A stretch of 64,000 nt of DNA from JAJYKN01 sp035516155 (GTDB taxonomy: Bacteria; Nitrospirota; UBA9217). A program made the translations under genes and the position numbers. Under the pieces are notes generated by a model. The model saw only the letters and a list, made by a program, of their open reading frames with translations, searched no databases and was not told the origin of the DNA. The stretch spans positions 191,152 to 255,151 of the forward strand of contig DATJAP010000001.1 in NCBI GenBank assembly GCA_035516155.1. The letters run 5' to 3'. Below, piece by piece: positions 45,457 through 54,198 of this stretch (its first letter is position 1; each line of letters starts with the position of its first letter).

Positions 45457-45789
45457 AGCCGCAATCCTTTCGGAAACATGGCCAAGTCGTCGTCCGGATA
45501 ATCAAAAAACTCACGTCGAAGATTAGTGACATCATATCGCAAACGGGTATTGGTCAGTCAATGATTTTTTGGATTTGCTGCCACGAATTCGAGATGAAGA
45601 CCGCAAAAAGCCAAATGATGCAACTGCGCGGGTTACAGGAAGGACAGCTGACTAAAAACTTCAAACGAATTATTTTTTACTTTTCGGTCCTGGCTCTCTG
45701 GACTCCACCTACCGTCCGCAATTTCTATCAGCTGCAACTAACATCGGATATAAATTGTAACTTGCATATGAACGCGTGCGTCAGGAGTA

Positions 45790-45804
45790 TGACGCTATTT
45801 GTCA
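45790..45804. promoter_or_regulatory. Putative enhancer-binding-protein site, pilin cassette 2
   Basis: TGACGCTATTTGTCA matches the palindrome at 44611 apart from one central base and lies 99 bp upstream of the second sigma-54-type promoter. Confidence 0.45.
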
Positions 45805-45888
45805 GACTGCCTTAACAAATAATGTCAAAATAATGTCGTGTTATTCCATTACGATGTATAACATATGAATAAATAACAACTTATCGAC

Positions 45889-45904
45889 TGGCATAAATAG
45901 TGCT
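45889..45904 (+). promoter_or_regulatory. Sigma-54 promoter of pilin gene 2 and the assembly genes
   Basis: TGGCATAAATAGTGCT keeps the GG and GC elements at the correct 10-bp gap and is embedded in sequence shared with the first cassette (through AGTGCTATTAAAGTTGCATAA). Confidence 0.65.
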
Positions 45905-46045
45905 ATTAAAGTTGCATAATAGGAGAATATATCCCTTATTTTTTTAAATAAGGCGATATTTTTACCAAAACAATATATTTGCTTGATATAAACACAAATA
46001 TGTTACCCACGTGGTTGTTAACAAACCCAACGGAGGAAGACACCT

Positions 46046-46531
46046 ATGAATAAGGTAATCTCATTAGCATCGGTGGTGGTTGTCGTGGCGTTGATCATTC
46101 TTGCCATGGGAAGAGTGGCATCGGCCTCGGGTACCAGTACCCTGACCGTTACCGCGACGGTATTGGGAGAGTGTCAGTTTATTACTACTGCATCAACATT
46201 GGCATTTACCCTTGATCCGTCTTCGGCTGCAAATGCTACAGCCACCGCATCTCCCACCTTCTGGTGCACGTTAGGCACAACGGTTACGACGCCTGTAGCA
46301 TACAACCAAGGTCTGAATTATTCGGGCGGAAGCAATCGGATGAAGAGTACCTCTAACCCGACGCAATTCATCCCGTACACTCTCGCGCTGACCCCTAGCG
46401 GTACGACGGGGCTCGGCAGGAGCAACCCGCTCACTTTAACGGTCACCGGCACAGTGCTCAATGCCAACTATATTAATGCCATGGCAGCAAACGACTATAC
46501 AGATACGGTTACCATTACCATTGCTCCCTAG
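46046..46531 (+). CDS. Spore-coat-protein-U-type pilin subunit 2
   Basis: The product is a 161-residue paralogue of subunit 1 with the same signal peptide (MNKVISLASVVVVVALIILA), cysteine pattern and strands (LTVTATVLGECQFITT, FWCTLGTTVTTPVAYNQGLN, SNRMKSTSNPTQFIPYTLAL). It diverges mainly in the first 40 mature residues and has TITIAP at the end. CGGAGGA precedes the ATG. The hairpin after it is decayed, so transcription can continue to the third subunit, chaperone and usher. Confidence 0.9.
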   Translation: MNKVISLASVVVVVALIILAMGRVASASGTSTLTVTATVLGECQFITTASTLAFTLDPSSAANATATASPTFWCTLGTTVTTPVAYNQGLNYSGGSNRMKSTSNPTQFIPYTLALTPSGTTGLGRSNPLTLTVTGTVLNANYINAMAANDYTDTVTITIAP

Positions 46532-46623
46532 TTGGTCATGACGTCATTGCTTATGGCCATTCACGCGTCGTGTGTATGCAATATACTTTTTTCTCAGAAC
46601 TTCGACACTTGCGGTGACATAAC

Positions 46624-47043
46624 GTGAAAATGAAAATATCCATCATAACTTTCTGCATTGTTACCATTGCTCTTACAGGCGACTGCTTCGGGCTAAGCTG
46701 TCATTTTGCGTCAGGCTCATATACACTTCCGTTCGGGACTCTCGATCCTGCGTCATCGGCGAATGTAACAGCCACCGTGACAATCACGCTCACCTGTACC
46801 GGCACCAACGCTACATGGACTTTGACCAGCGACAACGGGAAGAATTACAATGGCACAAGCAATAGGATGAGGAATCAAAACAACATGACTCAATACATTC
46901 CTTATAGCGTAACATTTAGTCCCACAAACGGTAATAGGTGGACAACAACCATAAGGGGCTCAGGCACAATCCTGAATGGGAACTATATAAACGCTTATAT
47001 TGGGCCCTATACGGACCAAATAACGCTTACCGTCGCGCCTTAA
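46624..47043 (+). CDS. Third SCPU-type pilus subunit
   Basis: The 139-residue product has a signal peptide (ending near CFG) and an SCPU domain, LSCHFASGSYTLPFGTLDPA, then TATVTITLTCTGTNATWTLT, NYNGTSNRMRNQNNMTQYIP and ending ITLTVAP. It is shorter and more divergent than subunits 1 and 2. It is the gene next to the chaperone, so it is a candidate minor or tip subunit. The start could be GTG 46624 or ATG 46630; no strong ribosome-binding site is visible. Confidence 0.85.
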   Translation: MKMKISIITFCIVTIALTGDCFGLSCHFASGSYTLPFGTLDPASSANVTATVTITLTCTGTNATWTLTSDNGKNYNGTSNRMRNQNNMTQYIPYSVTFSPTNGNRWTTTIRGSGTILNGNYINAYIGPYTDQITLTVAP

Positions 47044-47211
47044 CAGAAACTGCGGCATCTGGCATCAGTCGTAATTTTCCAGATGTGCTTGGCACGTTCG
47101 TCCTGGCACAACAGGGTTTCGGAACCGGATATATCAGAGAGGCCGACCTCCTGCTGTTTTTTTTGCGGCATGGTGTATTTCCATTTCATACTGAGATTGG
47201 AGAATAGATTT

Positions 47212-47985
47212 ATGAATAACATACGGTACATACGCAGCCTTCCTATCATCCTTGCGGCAATATGCTGTTTCGGGGGGCTGTTTTCAGCGTATCTTCCCGC
47301 ATCAGCGGCTGATTTCCGGGTGTCTCCGATCAGGCTTGACCTTGGTCAAAGCGTAAAGAGCGGGGCAATCAACGTGGCAAACGATGGCGAGGGGCAACTG
47401 AATCTTCAGATATCGGTTTCAGAATGGTCGCAGGATGCCGAGGGCAAAGACGTGTACACAGACACGTCGGACATTGTATTTTTCCCGAAGATTATGACCG
47501 TTGATGCAGGAGAACAGCGAGTTATCAGGGTCGGGATAAAAGGTGCCCCCCAGCCCCGGGAGAAGACATACCGGATCTTTATAGAACAGATCCCCGAGCG
47601 GAATAAGGGCAAGGGAGTAAACTTAGCAATTTCAATCCGCTTCGCGCCTCCAATTTTCGTGATGCCGGCGGTGGTGAAAACCGAAGGTGCCATAGACGCA
47701 ATACAGCTATCAAACGGCAAGGTCAAGGCGATTGTTAAAAATACTGGAAATGTCCATTTCAAGATACTGTCCATTCTCATGAAAGGCAAAGCGGCCGACG
47801 GCAGCGAAGTGTTCAGCAAGGAATTGTCAGGCTTCTATCTCTTGAACCACATAGCACGAGCCCTTGAGGCTCCGATTTCTGCAGAAAAATGCGAAGAATT
47901 GTCAACGGTCGAAATCGAAGCGAGGACGGAAGATTTCAATCTCAATGGGAAACTAAATGTTCAAAAAGGGATGTGCAGTCAATAA
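47212..47985 (+). CDS. Periplasmic pilus chaperone (CsuC/FimC-like)
   Basis: From ATG 47212 the 257-residue product has a signal peptide ending near ASAA. The first immunoglobulin-like domain has FRVSPIRLDLGQSVKSGAIN and the conserved GEQRVIRVG and REKTYRIFIEQIP segments; a second domain follows near residue 155. It folds pilin subunits by donating a strand and delivers them to the usher. A longer frame from 47083 was rejected because the signal peptide would be internal. GGAGA precedes the ATG. It overlaps the usher gene by 29 nt. Confidence 0.9.
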   Translation: MNNIRYIRSLPIILAAICCFGGLFSAYLPASAADFRVSPIRLDLGQSVKSGAINVANDGEGQLNLQISVSEWSQDAEGKDVYTDTSDIVFFPKIMTVDAGEQRVIRVGIKGAPQPREKTYRIFIEQIPERNKGKGVNLAISIRFAPPIFVMPAVVKTEGAIDAIQLSNGKVKAIVKNTGNVHFKILSILMKGKAADGSEVFSKELSGFYLLNHIARALEAPISAEKCEELSTVEIEARTEDFNLNGKLNVQKGMCSQ

Positions 47986-50467
47986 TTTCCTGCGTTCAGG
48001 TAAAATTGCCTGCCCATTCGTGGGGCTTTTTTTCCGATTTACTCTCTTTGTAATGGCTGCAGTCAATGCAATGGCCATTATTCCGCATGATAGTCAGGCC
48101 GCAGACCATCTCGTCGTTAACATCACGGTAAACAGCGTCTCCAAAGGCGATTTTTTCGTACTGCGGGACGAGAATGGCGATTTTTTCGTGCGAGCCGAAG
48201 ACTACCCTGCACTGGGTTTTATCGCTTTTGCGGGCGAGGTCGCAAATATACAGGGAGAGCGCTACATAGCATTACGCTCCCTGAGCGGCCTCACGGCTGT
48301 TTTCGATGAAAAAAAGCTGCTGCTTAGCATCACGGCGCCAGTCAATTTGTTACAAAAAAGCGTGATTGATCTTTCCGCCCCTCTTCCGTCAAAGCAAAAT
48401 GCTTACTTTCCGCGAGAGAACAGCGCCTTCATGAATTATGGCATCAACTACTCGTATGGCGACCCCTCCGGATTCGAGTCTTTTTCGGTCACCGACAGGT
48501 TCGGCGCACGGATGGGAGATGTCTTCTTTCTGACCGACACACAGTATACAAAAACCGACCTGAGCAGCGATTTCTTACGTCTGATGAGCTCGATGACCTA
48601 TGAACGCCCAAAAGACCTCCAGTGGATCACCGCCGGCGACATGTTTGCTTCCTCCGGCGACCTGGGGAGCACCATTAATATAGGAGGCATCGGGATTTCG
48701 AAGGTCTATCAAATGGACCCCTATTTGATAAAACAGCCGACGCTCAATTTTGCCGGAGCCGCAACATTGCCGTCTCAGGTGGACATCTATGTGGACGGTG
48801 CGCTGGTTGGACGGCAAACAGTCCAACCGGGACAGTTCAATCTCCAGAACCTCAACTATTACGGCGGGTCACGCAACGTTGAATTGGTTATCAAAGACCC
48901 CTTTGGAAATGAACAGAGAGTCGGCTATCCCGCGTACTTCACCAGCGCTCTTCTGAAAAAGGGGTTTCAGGAATACAGTTATGATATCGGATTTCTCCGG
49001 CAACAGTACGGGACGGAGAGTAATGACTACGGGAAAGCCGCTTTTTCCGCATTCCACCGTTACGGCGCAAGCGATTTCTGGACTATCGGCGCTAGCGCTG
49101 AGGGTTCTGACGGCATCTACAACGCCGGCGTCCAGACGTCATTGCTTATCCCTCAGGCCGGCGTCGTCACCGTGGAGCTTGCGGGGAGTACGGGGGATAC
49201 CAGCAATTCAGGTTCTGCCGTATCTGTGTCTCACAGCTATCAGAAGGATGGGTTTGGAAGCAGCCTGCTCTTGACGACATTTACGCGTAATTACGCGACC
49301 GTCGGGTCTACGACGGGACAACCAGGTCAGGTCAAGTTTGTAGAAAACATCGGAGCCAGTTACGCAACGACAACTCAAGGCTCGCTCTCGCTCAACTATT
49401 CCGAAACGGCTATGTATAATACAGGAAGCACGCAAGTGACCTCGGCTACCTATGCGTATAACCTGTCGAAGTCATTAACGCTTTCCTTGACAACACAAGC
49501 AGTCAGGAATAATGGTACGGACTACCAAGTTTTCGTGAGCCTCAACTACTACCCTGCGAAGGATGTGCAATACACTGCGCAGTACCAGTCTACAAAAGAC
49601 GGCGATAGCGAGACGCTCCAATTGCAGAAGGCCACCCCGATCGGCGAAGGAGTGGGCTACCGCGGGACCTTTAGCCGGAGCGACAGCGCCTCGGCAGGGA
49701 CGACAAACTCATTCAATCCCTTTGTGCAGTATAACGGGCACTACGGCTCCTATTCGCTCGATTCTTATTTCCAAAAAAGTGCCGGAGTGTCTTCGCAGAT
49801 GTACAATCTCACCGCTGCAGGATCGGTGGTTTACGCTGGAGGGTTATTCGGGTTTAGCCGTCCGGTCGACGACAGCTTTAGCATCGTCCAGGTGGATAAA
49901 CTGTCCGGCGTCGGGGTGATGGTAAACAGCGAAGAAATCGGGAAAACGGATTCCGCCGGACGGATCATCATCCCCACCATGCGATCATACAACGTGAATC
50001 AGGTAAATTTAGAGGATAAGAATATACCTATTGAGTACAGCATGTCAGGAATAAATGCCAATGTGTTACCGTCTCCGTGGGGCGGTTCGTGCATCGACTT
50101 TGATATTGCAAAGGTCCAAGCGGTAACGGGTTCTCTTTTCATCAAGCAGGCGGGACAAATGACGCCCCTTGAGTTTTATGACGTAACCATGACGGTCAAG
50201 GGAAGAGCATTCAAATTCCTGACTGGCAAAGGAGGAGAATTTTATTTCGAAACCACCCTGAAAGCGAAAGATAAAAACCCGTCATCAGGGCAACAAGGAT
50301 GCAGGCAGCTCAAGGAAAAAGCGGTATCTCCTAACAAAATCGCCATACCCGGCTCCTATCCCGCATCATTCGATTTCGAAGGCAAAACATGCTCTTTTGT
50401 TGTCGCGATTCCGCCATCGAGTGACGAGATCATTGATATCGGGAATGTCATTTGTGAGCTGAAGTAA
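47957..50467 (+). CDS. Outer-membrane usher (CsuD/FimD-like)
   Basis: The 836-residue usher has a signal region, an N-terminal domain (LVVNITVNSVSKGDFFVLRD), the 24-strand barrel (NYGINYSYGDPSGFES, SSMTYERPKDLQWITAGDMF), the plug signature LPSQVDIYVDGALVGRQTVQ with PGQFNLQNLNYYGGSRN and DPFGNEQR, and C-terminal domains (VGVMVNSEEIGKTDSAGRII with IPTMRSYNVNQVNLE). It is the secretion pore for the pilus. It starts inside the chaperone gene, indicating translational coupling. The C-terminal CTD includes a Cys pair. Confidence 0.93.
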   Translation: MFKKGCAVNNFLRSGKIACPFVGLFFRFTLFVMAAVNAMAIIPHDSQAADHLVVNITVNSVSKGDFFVLRDENGDFFVRAEDYPALGFIAFAGEVANIQGERYIALRSLSGLTAVFDEKKLLLSITAPVNLLQKSVIDLSAPLPSKQNAYFPRENSAFMNYGINYSYGDPSGFESFSVTDRFGARMGDVFFLTDTQYTKTDLSSDFLRLMSSMTYERPKDLQWITAGDMFASSGDLGSTINIGGIGISKVYQMDPYLIKQPTLNFAGAATLPSQVDIYVDGALVGRQTVQPGQFNLQNLNYYGGSRNVELVIKDPFGNEQRVGYPAYFTSALLKKGFQEYSYDIGFLRQQYGTESNDYGKAAFSAFHRYGASDFWTIGASAEGSDGIYNAGVQTSLLIPQAGVVTVELAGSTGDTSNSGSAVSVSHSYQKDGFGSSLLLTTFTRNYATVGSTTGQPGQVKFVENIGASYATTTQGSLSLNYSETAMYNTGSTQVTSATYAYNLSKSLTLSLTTQAVRNNGTDYQVFVSLNYYPAKDVQYTAQYQSTKDGDSETLQLQKATPIGEGVGYRGTFSRSDSASAGTTNSFNPFVQYNGHYGSYSLDSYFQKSAGVSSQMYNLTAAGSVVYAGGLFGFSRPVDDSFSIVQVDKLSGVGVMVNSEEIGKTDSAGRIIIPTMRSYNVNQVNLEDKNIPIEYSMSGINANVLPSPWGGSCIDFDIAKVQAVTGSLFIKQAGQMTPLEFYDVTMTVKGRAFKFLTGKGGEFYFETTLKAKDKNPSSGQQGCRQLKEKAVSPNKIAIPGSYPASFDFEGKTCSFVVAIPPSSDEIIDIGNVICELK

Positions 50468-50525
50468 CGAGCAATCGCTGTAACAGGAACGCATTGCCCA
50501 TGAGACGGTGACATAAGCGGACAAA

Positions 50526-50541
50526 CGTGATTTAAATCACA
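50526..50541. promoter_or_regulatory. CRP/FNR-type operator
   Basis: CGTGATTTAAATCACA contains the perfect palindrome GTGATTTAAATCAC, matching TGTGA-N6-TCACA with one difference. A TATAAT at 50563-50568 implies a start near 50575, placing the palindrome centre at about -41.5, the class-II activator position. Confidence 0.65.
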
Positions 50542-50593
50542 TAAATAATCTAAACCATGTTCTATAATATTGATAAAATGAGGTTAAGCCGTG

Positions 50594-50995
50594 ATGTTAT
50601 TCAGTGGTCTCCGAAAATATATGGCAGCGTTTTTTCTTACCATGTTCTATGCTTCTGTTTCTCTTGCTGCAGTGAATGACCTCGGCTTGCACTCTGATGC
50701 GATAGCTCAGACGACACAGCCAACGAATGAGTCGTCAGTAAAAACATCTGCAGGGATTGACAGTGAGTATTCCCCTCAATATTTCACAAGCTTCGGAAGC
50801 GCGATCACCACGCCGGAAGACAAGGATAAGCCTTTCAGCTCGATGAAAGAATACCTTGAAGATACTGCTGCCATTACACTCGCCAAAGGCGGTGATGATA
50901 TTATATGGAGTCTTGCTCCATCGCTTGCCAGGATGAGTCTCAATCCGATAGACGATATCAAGAATATCCAGTTGCTTCTGAAATACAGGTTCTAG
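50594..50995 (+). CDS. Small exported protein encoded after the usher
   Basis: The 133-residue product has a signal peptide (LRKYMAAFFLTMFYASVSLA). A mature region of about 105 residues is rich in Thr/Ser/Asp (SSVKTSAGIDSEYSPQYFTS) and ends SLNPIDDIKNIQLLLKYRF, a terminal beta-like segment with C-terminal Phe that could be an outer-membrane signal. No family is recognised. It has its own CRP/FNR-type promoter, so it is regulated separately from the pilus operon, although its position suggests a link. Confidence 0.7.
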   Translation: MLFSGLRKYMAAFFLTMFYASVSLAAVNDLGLHSDAIAQTTQPTNESSVKTSAGIDSEYSPQYFTSFGSAITTPEDKDKPFSSMKEYLEDTAAITLAKGGDDIIWSLAPSLARMSLNPIDDIKNIQLLLKYRF

Positions 50996-51521
50996 TCAGG
51001 AAGTCATCTCTGCAATTTTTTTTATTGCATTATGCAAGCCCGACAACGTATTTCCCTTCGATACTCCCGCCCGGCAACTTCTCATTGAACTGCACAGATG
51101 AATAGCTTTTTGAACAGTACTGCTTTAGGAATTGAGGGCTTTCTTGTACCGGCATGCTTTACGCGGACATTGCTGGATCGACAACCCTGCTTGTAACTTT
51201 CAATTTCACAGGGCCTGAACAATTTGCCATGTCATTATGAAAGTTGCATGCAGAATAATAATGCGATTGCGGCCTCTCGTGCAACAATTCGTCCACGAAC
51301 CCATCCCCTGCCCCCTCCTCCTATAAAAGCAAAGAACCGGCACGGCAAGCGTGATAATCGCGACTGCCCGCCAGAACCCCCAGGGAAAACGTACACAGGA
51401 AACATACCTATCGTCTTCTCTCTTCGATCTTCTGAAAGCGAAAACACGCAAGTGCGCCTCGGGAGCTCAGCATCGTCACGAAAGCGCACTTCGGCAAAGA
51501 ACCTTGATCTGACGATCTTCG
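50996..51521. other. Convergent intergenic region with repeat copy B
   Basis: No gene was seen; frames at 51206-51544 on both strands overlap and lack features. Repeat copy B lies at 51143-51210. Confidence 0.5.
51143..51210. repeat. Dispersed ~75-bp intergenic repeat, copy B
   Basis: The block GCATGCTTTACGCGGACATT, then CTGGATCGACAA, then TTGTAACTTTCAATTTCACA is shared in order and spacing with copies A (32264) and C (56783). Confidence 0.7.
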
Positions 51522-52604
51522 TCAAAGGGTGTCAGTCCCCTTAACCCTGCAGTACTCAACGCTGAAATAGGTCCGCTGAAAATACTTTGCCACATTCACC
51601 AGGCTGATTAACACCGGCACCTCGACCAGCGGCCCGATGACGGCGGCAAATGCGGCTCCTGAATTGATGCCGAAAACGGCAACAGCGACGGCAATGGCCA
51701 GCTCGAAATTGTTGCTGGCCGCGGTGAATGAGAGCGTCGCGGTCTTCGAATAATCCGCCCCGATCTTTTTCCCGAGGTAGAAAGAAACCAAGAACATGAC
51801 AACAAAATAGATCAGGAGCGGAACCGCGATGCGCAGCACATCAAGAGGAAGCTTGATGATGTAATTGCCTTTGAGCGAGAACATAACAATAATCGTAAAC
51901 AGGAGCGAGATAAGCGTTACTGGACTTATCTTCGGAATAAAGACCGTCTCGTACCACAGACGGTCTTTAAGCTTAATGAGGATAAAGCGGGTGAACATAC
52001 CGGCGATGAAGGGAATACCGAGATAGATGAATACGCTCTTTGCGATCTGACCTATTGTCACATTGACGACAACTCCCCTGAGCCCGAACCAGACTGGCAG
52101 GACGGTAATAAAAACATAAGCATAGACGGAAAAGAAAAGAACCTGAAAGATCGAGTTGAACGCTACAAGACCGGCCGCATACTCGGGATCACCGCAGGCA
52201 AGATCGTTCCAGACGATCACCATCGCAATGCAGCGAGCCAATCCGATCATGATGAGACCGACCATATATTCGGGATAAGACCGGAGAAAGATGATCGCGA
52301 GAGTGAACATCAGGACCGGCCCGATGATCCAGTTTTGGATGAGCGAGAGACCCAGGACCTTTTTGTTGCGAAAGACCTCGCCGAGTTCTTCATACCTGAC
52401 CTTGGCAAGCGGGGGGTACATCATGAGGATCAGGCCGATGGCGATCGGGATATTGGTCGTACCCGCCTGAAAACTGTTGAGTAAGGCTTCCGTACCCTGC
52501 GTGAAGTACCCCAGGCCTACGCCGAAGGCCATTGCGGCAAAGATCCACAAGGTTAGATAGCGGTCAATGAAGGAAAGCCGTTTGGTTATGGTTGTGCCCA
52601 TCAC
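51522..52604 (-). CDS. acr3: ACR3-family arsenite efflux transporter
   Basis: The 360-residue protein with ten hydrophobic segments has ACR3 hallmarks: MMYPPLAKVRYEELG near residue 60, GLARCIAMVIVWNDLACGDP with the conserved cysteine near residue 125, and FTAASNNFELAIAVAVAVFG near 295. It exports arsenite (and antimonite in some members) by the proton motive force. It is the last gene of the minus-strand ars operon, after the arsC remnant. Confidence 0.95.
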   Translation of the reverse strand: MMGTTITKRLSFIDRYLTLWIFAAMAFGVGLGYFTQGTEALLNSFQAGTTNIPIAIGLILMMYPPLAKVRYEELGEVFRNKKVLGLSLIQNWIIGPVLMFTLAIIFLRSYPEYMVGLIMIGLARCIAMVIVWNDLACGDPEYAAGLVAFNSIFQVLFFSVYAYVFITVLPVWFGLRGVVVNVTIGQIAKSVFIYLGIPFIAGMFTRFILIKLKDRLWYETVFIPKISPVTLISLLFTIIVMFSLKGNYIIKLPLDVLRIAVPLLIYFVVMFLVSFYLGKKIGADYSKTATLSFTAASNNFELAIAVAVAVFGINSGAAFAAVIGPLVEVPVLISLVNVAKYFQRTYFSVEYCRVKGTDTL

Positions 52605-52619
52605 AAATTCACCTTTCTT

Positions 52620-52790
52620 TTATTGTTCCTGCGAGAGCCATCCCTCTATTCTGGCCCTTATTTGATCCCTGATTATTCTTGTCCCCTCGAACTTTTTTTC
52701 CTGGCTTCCTTGCAACCGCGAGGGATCAGGAAAGCCCCAGTGCAGCCTCTTCGCGTATCCTGGAAAAGTGGGGCATCGTTCGGCTTTTCC
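52620..52790 (-). pseudogene. arsC: Arsenate reductase (low-Mr phosphatase type) C-terminal remnant
   Basis: The frame ending at 52620 reads AERCPTFPGYAKRLHWGFPD, then PSRLQGSQEKKFEGTRIIRD and QIRARIEGWLSQEQ. These are the last 52 or so residues of thioredoxin-coupled ArsC (CPxFPG, HW-F-DPS, EEK, RD-I-ARI). The catalytic P-loop CX5R and the rest of the first 80 residues are missing. It sits in the arsC position between the metallophosphoesterase and acr3 genes. A non-functional stub. Confidence 0.8.
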
Positions 52791-52842
52791 TTTCCCATAA
52801 TCTGTCTCCCCTCCTGCCGCGTCATGTAATCCGCCCATGCCA

Positions 52843-53559
52843 TCACGCCCCCTGCCTCAGTTTGTCAGCGAAGTAAGCAGGCAATCCTCGATCGATGATA
52901 GCTGCTGCAACCGTTTCTACATCGTATGCTACGCGTATAAACTCCGAGTTCACCGATTTCGGCGTTATGTCCACGACCGCAACGCACGCCCGTGGATCGC
53001 CGTCCTTGGGCTTGCCCACGCTGCCGGCACTGATGAAGACTTTCCCGTTGATTTCTTTTCTGTACGGTTTGTGAGTATGCCCGTAAATCATGATATCAGC
53101 ATCGCCTTTCCCGGCCATCTCGAGAAAGAACCTCTCTGGTCGGTCTTCATACCAGTAGAGGTTGTTCTTATGGGGTGTTGCATGGAACAACCAGACGCTC
53201 CTGCCTTCGGCGCCGAGCGTTATCGCCATGGGCAGGCTCTTCATGTAGTTTTTGCTTTTCAATGTCGTGTGTTTCTTCGTCCAAGCAAAGGACAGGTTGG
53301 CCATCTCCTCCTGCACAGGATCCTCTGCCTTGCATCCGCAGTGCTCGCGGTCATTCGCGACGGTCTCGTCGTAGTTTCCCTGCACGCCGTCGATGCCATG
53401 CCCGACAAGGAAATCCACGACCTCGTTGACAAAGGGCGCATAGCCGCCGAGATCGCCGAGGTGATATATCTTGTCGGGCTTCAAAGTCATCGCGGCATCA
53501 TAGGCTGCTTTGAGCGCATCGATATTTCCGTGTATATCTCCGAAAACGGCAATCTTCAT
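52843..53559 (-). CDS. Calcineurin-type metallophosphoesterase of the ars operon
   Basis: The 238-residue protein carries all MPE motifs: GDIHGN (residue 7), GDLGGY (36), GNYDE (61), a His near 126 (LFHATPH) and GHTHKP (160). It hydrolyses phosphoesters with two metal ions; members of this group are recurrent in arsenic operons, substrate unknown. It is 3 nt downstream of arsR, so co-transcribed. It could act on a nucleotide or a small phosphate ester linked to the arsenic response. Confidence 0.88.
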   Translation of the reverse strand: MKIAVFGDIHGNIDALKAAYDAAMTLKPDKIYHLGDLGGYAPFVNEVVDFLVGHGIDGVQGNYDETVANDREHCGCKAEDPVQEEMANLSFAWTKKHTTLKSKNYMKSLPMAITLGAEGRSVWLFHATPHKNNLYWYEDRPERFFLEMAGKGDADIMIYGHTHKPYRKEINGKVFISAGSVGKPKDGDPRACVAVVDITPKSVNSEFIRVAYDVETVAAAIIDRGLPAYFADKLRQGA

Positions 53560-53562
53560 GGT

Positions 53563-53940
53563 TTACGCTCCACAGGAGCAAGCATTCTTTTTCGGTGAGA
53601 CACAATCCGTGCTTGCCTTTTTTGACTTGAGAAATCGGGATAAGCGCTTCCGGTCTTCCTCTATCAAACTGCCGTTGGCCTTTTCGCATACCGATACCAT
53701 AAGCATTCTCCTGAATAAATCGGCTTCGTTCAAGCTGTAATGAATCCACTTGCCCTGCTTCCGGTCCTTGATAAAACCCGCCTCCTTCAATATCCCGAGG
53801 TGGAACGAGGCCTTGGGCTGGACAACGTTCAGCGCGGCGACAATGTCGCAGACACAAAGCTCGCCGTGCTCAAGAAGCTTCACAATCCTCAGCCGTGTTT
53901 CATCTGAAAGCGCTTTGAATATACTAGACAATTTTTCCAT
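53563..53940 (-). CDS. arsR: ArsR-family arsenic-responsive repressor
   Basis: The 125-residue winged-helix repressor has the alpha-3 metal-binding motif ELCVCDIV with C29 and C31, the DNA-recognition helix VVQPKASFHLGILKEAGFIK, and a C-terminal Cys-rich extension ending CSCGA. It should dissociate from DNA upon As(III) binding. It is the third gene of the operon starting at 55149, 5 nt after the thioredoxin-like gene. A possible operator is at 55158-55169. Confidence 0.93.
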   Translation of the reverse strand: MEKLSSIFKALSDETRLRIVKLLEHGELCVCDIVAALNVVQPKASFHLGILKEAGFIKDRKQGKWIHYSLNEADLFRRMLMVSVCEKANGSLIEEDRKRLSRFLKSKKASTDCVSPKKNACSCGA

Positions 53941-53945
53941 GGAGA

Positions 53946-54188
53946 TTATACCTCTCCTTTGATCAGTTCCTTCACCTTCTCAAGGTTCGGAAGTGGTTTC
54001 CCTGAGTGTTTAATCTTTCCGTTCACGATCAGACCAGGCGTTGAGAGTATGCCGTGACGGGCAATGCCGTACACATCTGTAATCTTAACAACATCGGCAG
54101 CAATGCCAAGCTCATTCAGGGCAACCTTCGCCATCTCCGCCATCTTGTGGCAGTTCGCACATCCCGGACCAAGGACCTTGATTTCCAT
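53946..54188 (-). CDS. Thioredoxin-fold small protein (redox-active disulfide 2 type)
   Basis: The 80-residue protein has MEIKVLGPGCANCHKMAEMA, a thioredoxin-like first strand and a CxxC (CANC), then ITDVYGIARHGILSTPGLIV with the cis-Pro, and NGKIKHSGKPL. Such small TRX-like proteins are typically next to DUF318 permease genes in ars operons. The start at ATG 54188 is preceded by AGGAGG; the longer frame to 54212 overlaps the permease stop. It may supply electrons or a metal-binding thiol. Confidence 0.88.
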   Translation of the reverse strand: MEIKVLGPGCANCHKMAEMAKVALNELGIAADVVKITDVYGIARHGILSTPGLIVNGKIKHSGKPLPNLEKVKELIKGEV

Positions 54189-54198
54189 ACCAATCCTC

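Noticed and set aside
45435..45815. 126-codon frame between the two pilin cassettes as a real gene
   Set aside because: Only its first seven codons match the third-subunit gene; the rest has no SCPU features and runs through the regulatory palindrome of cassette 2.
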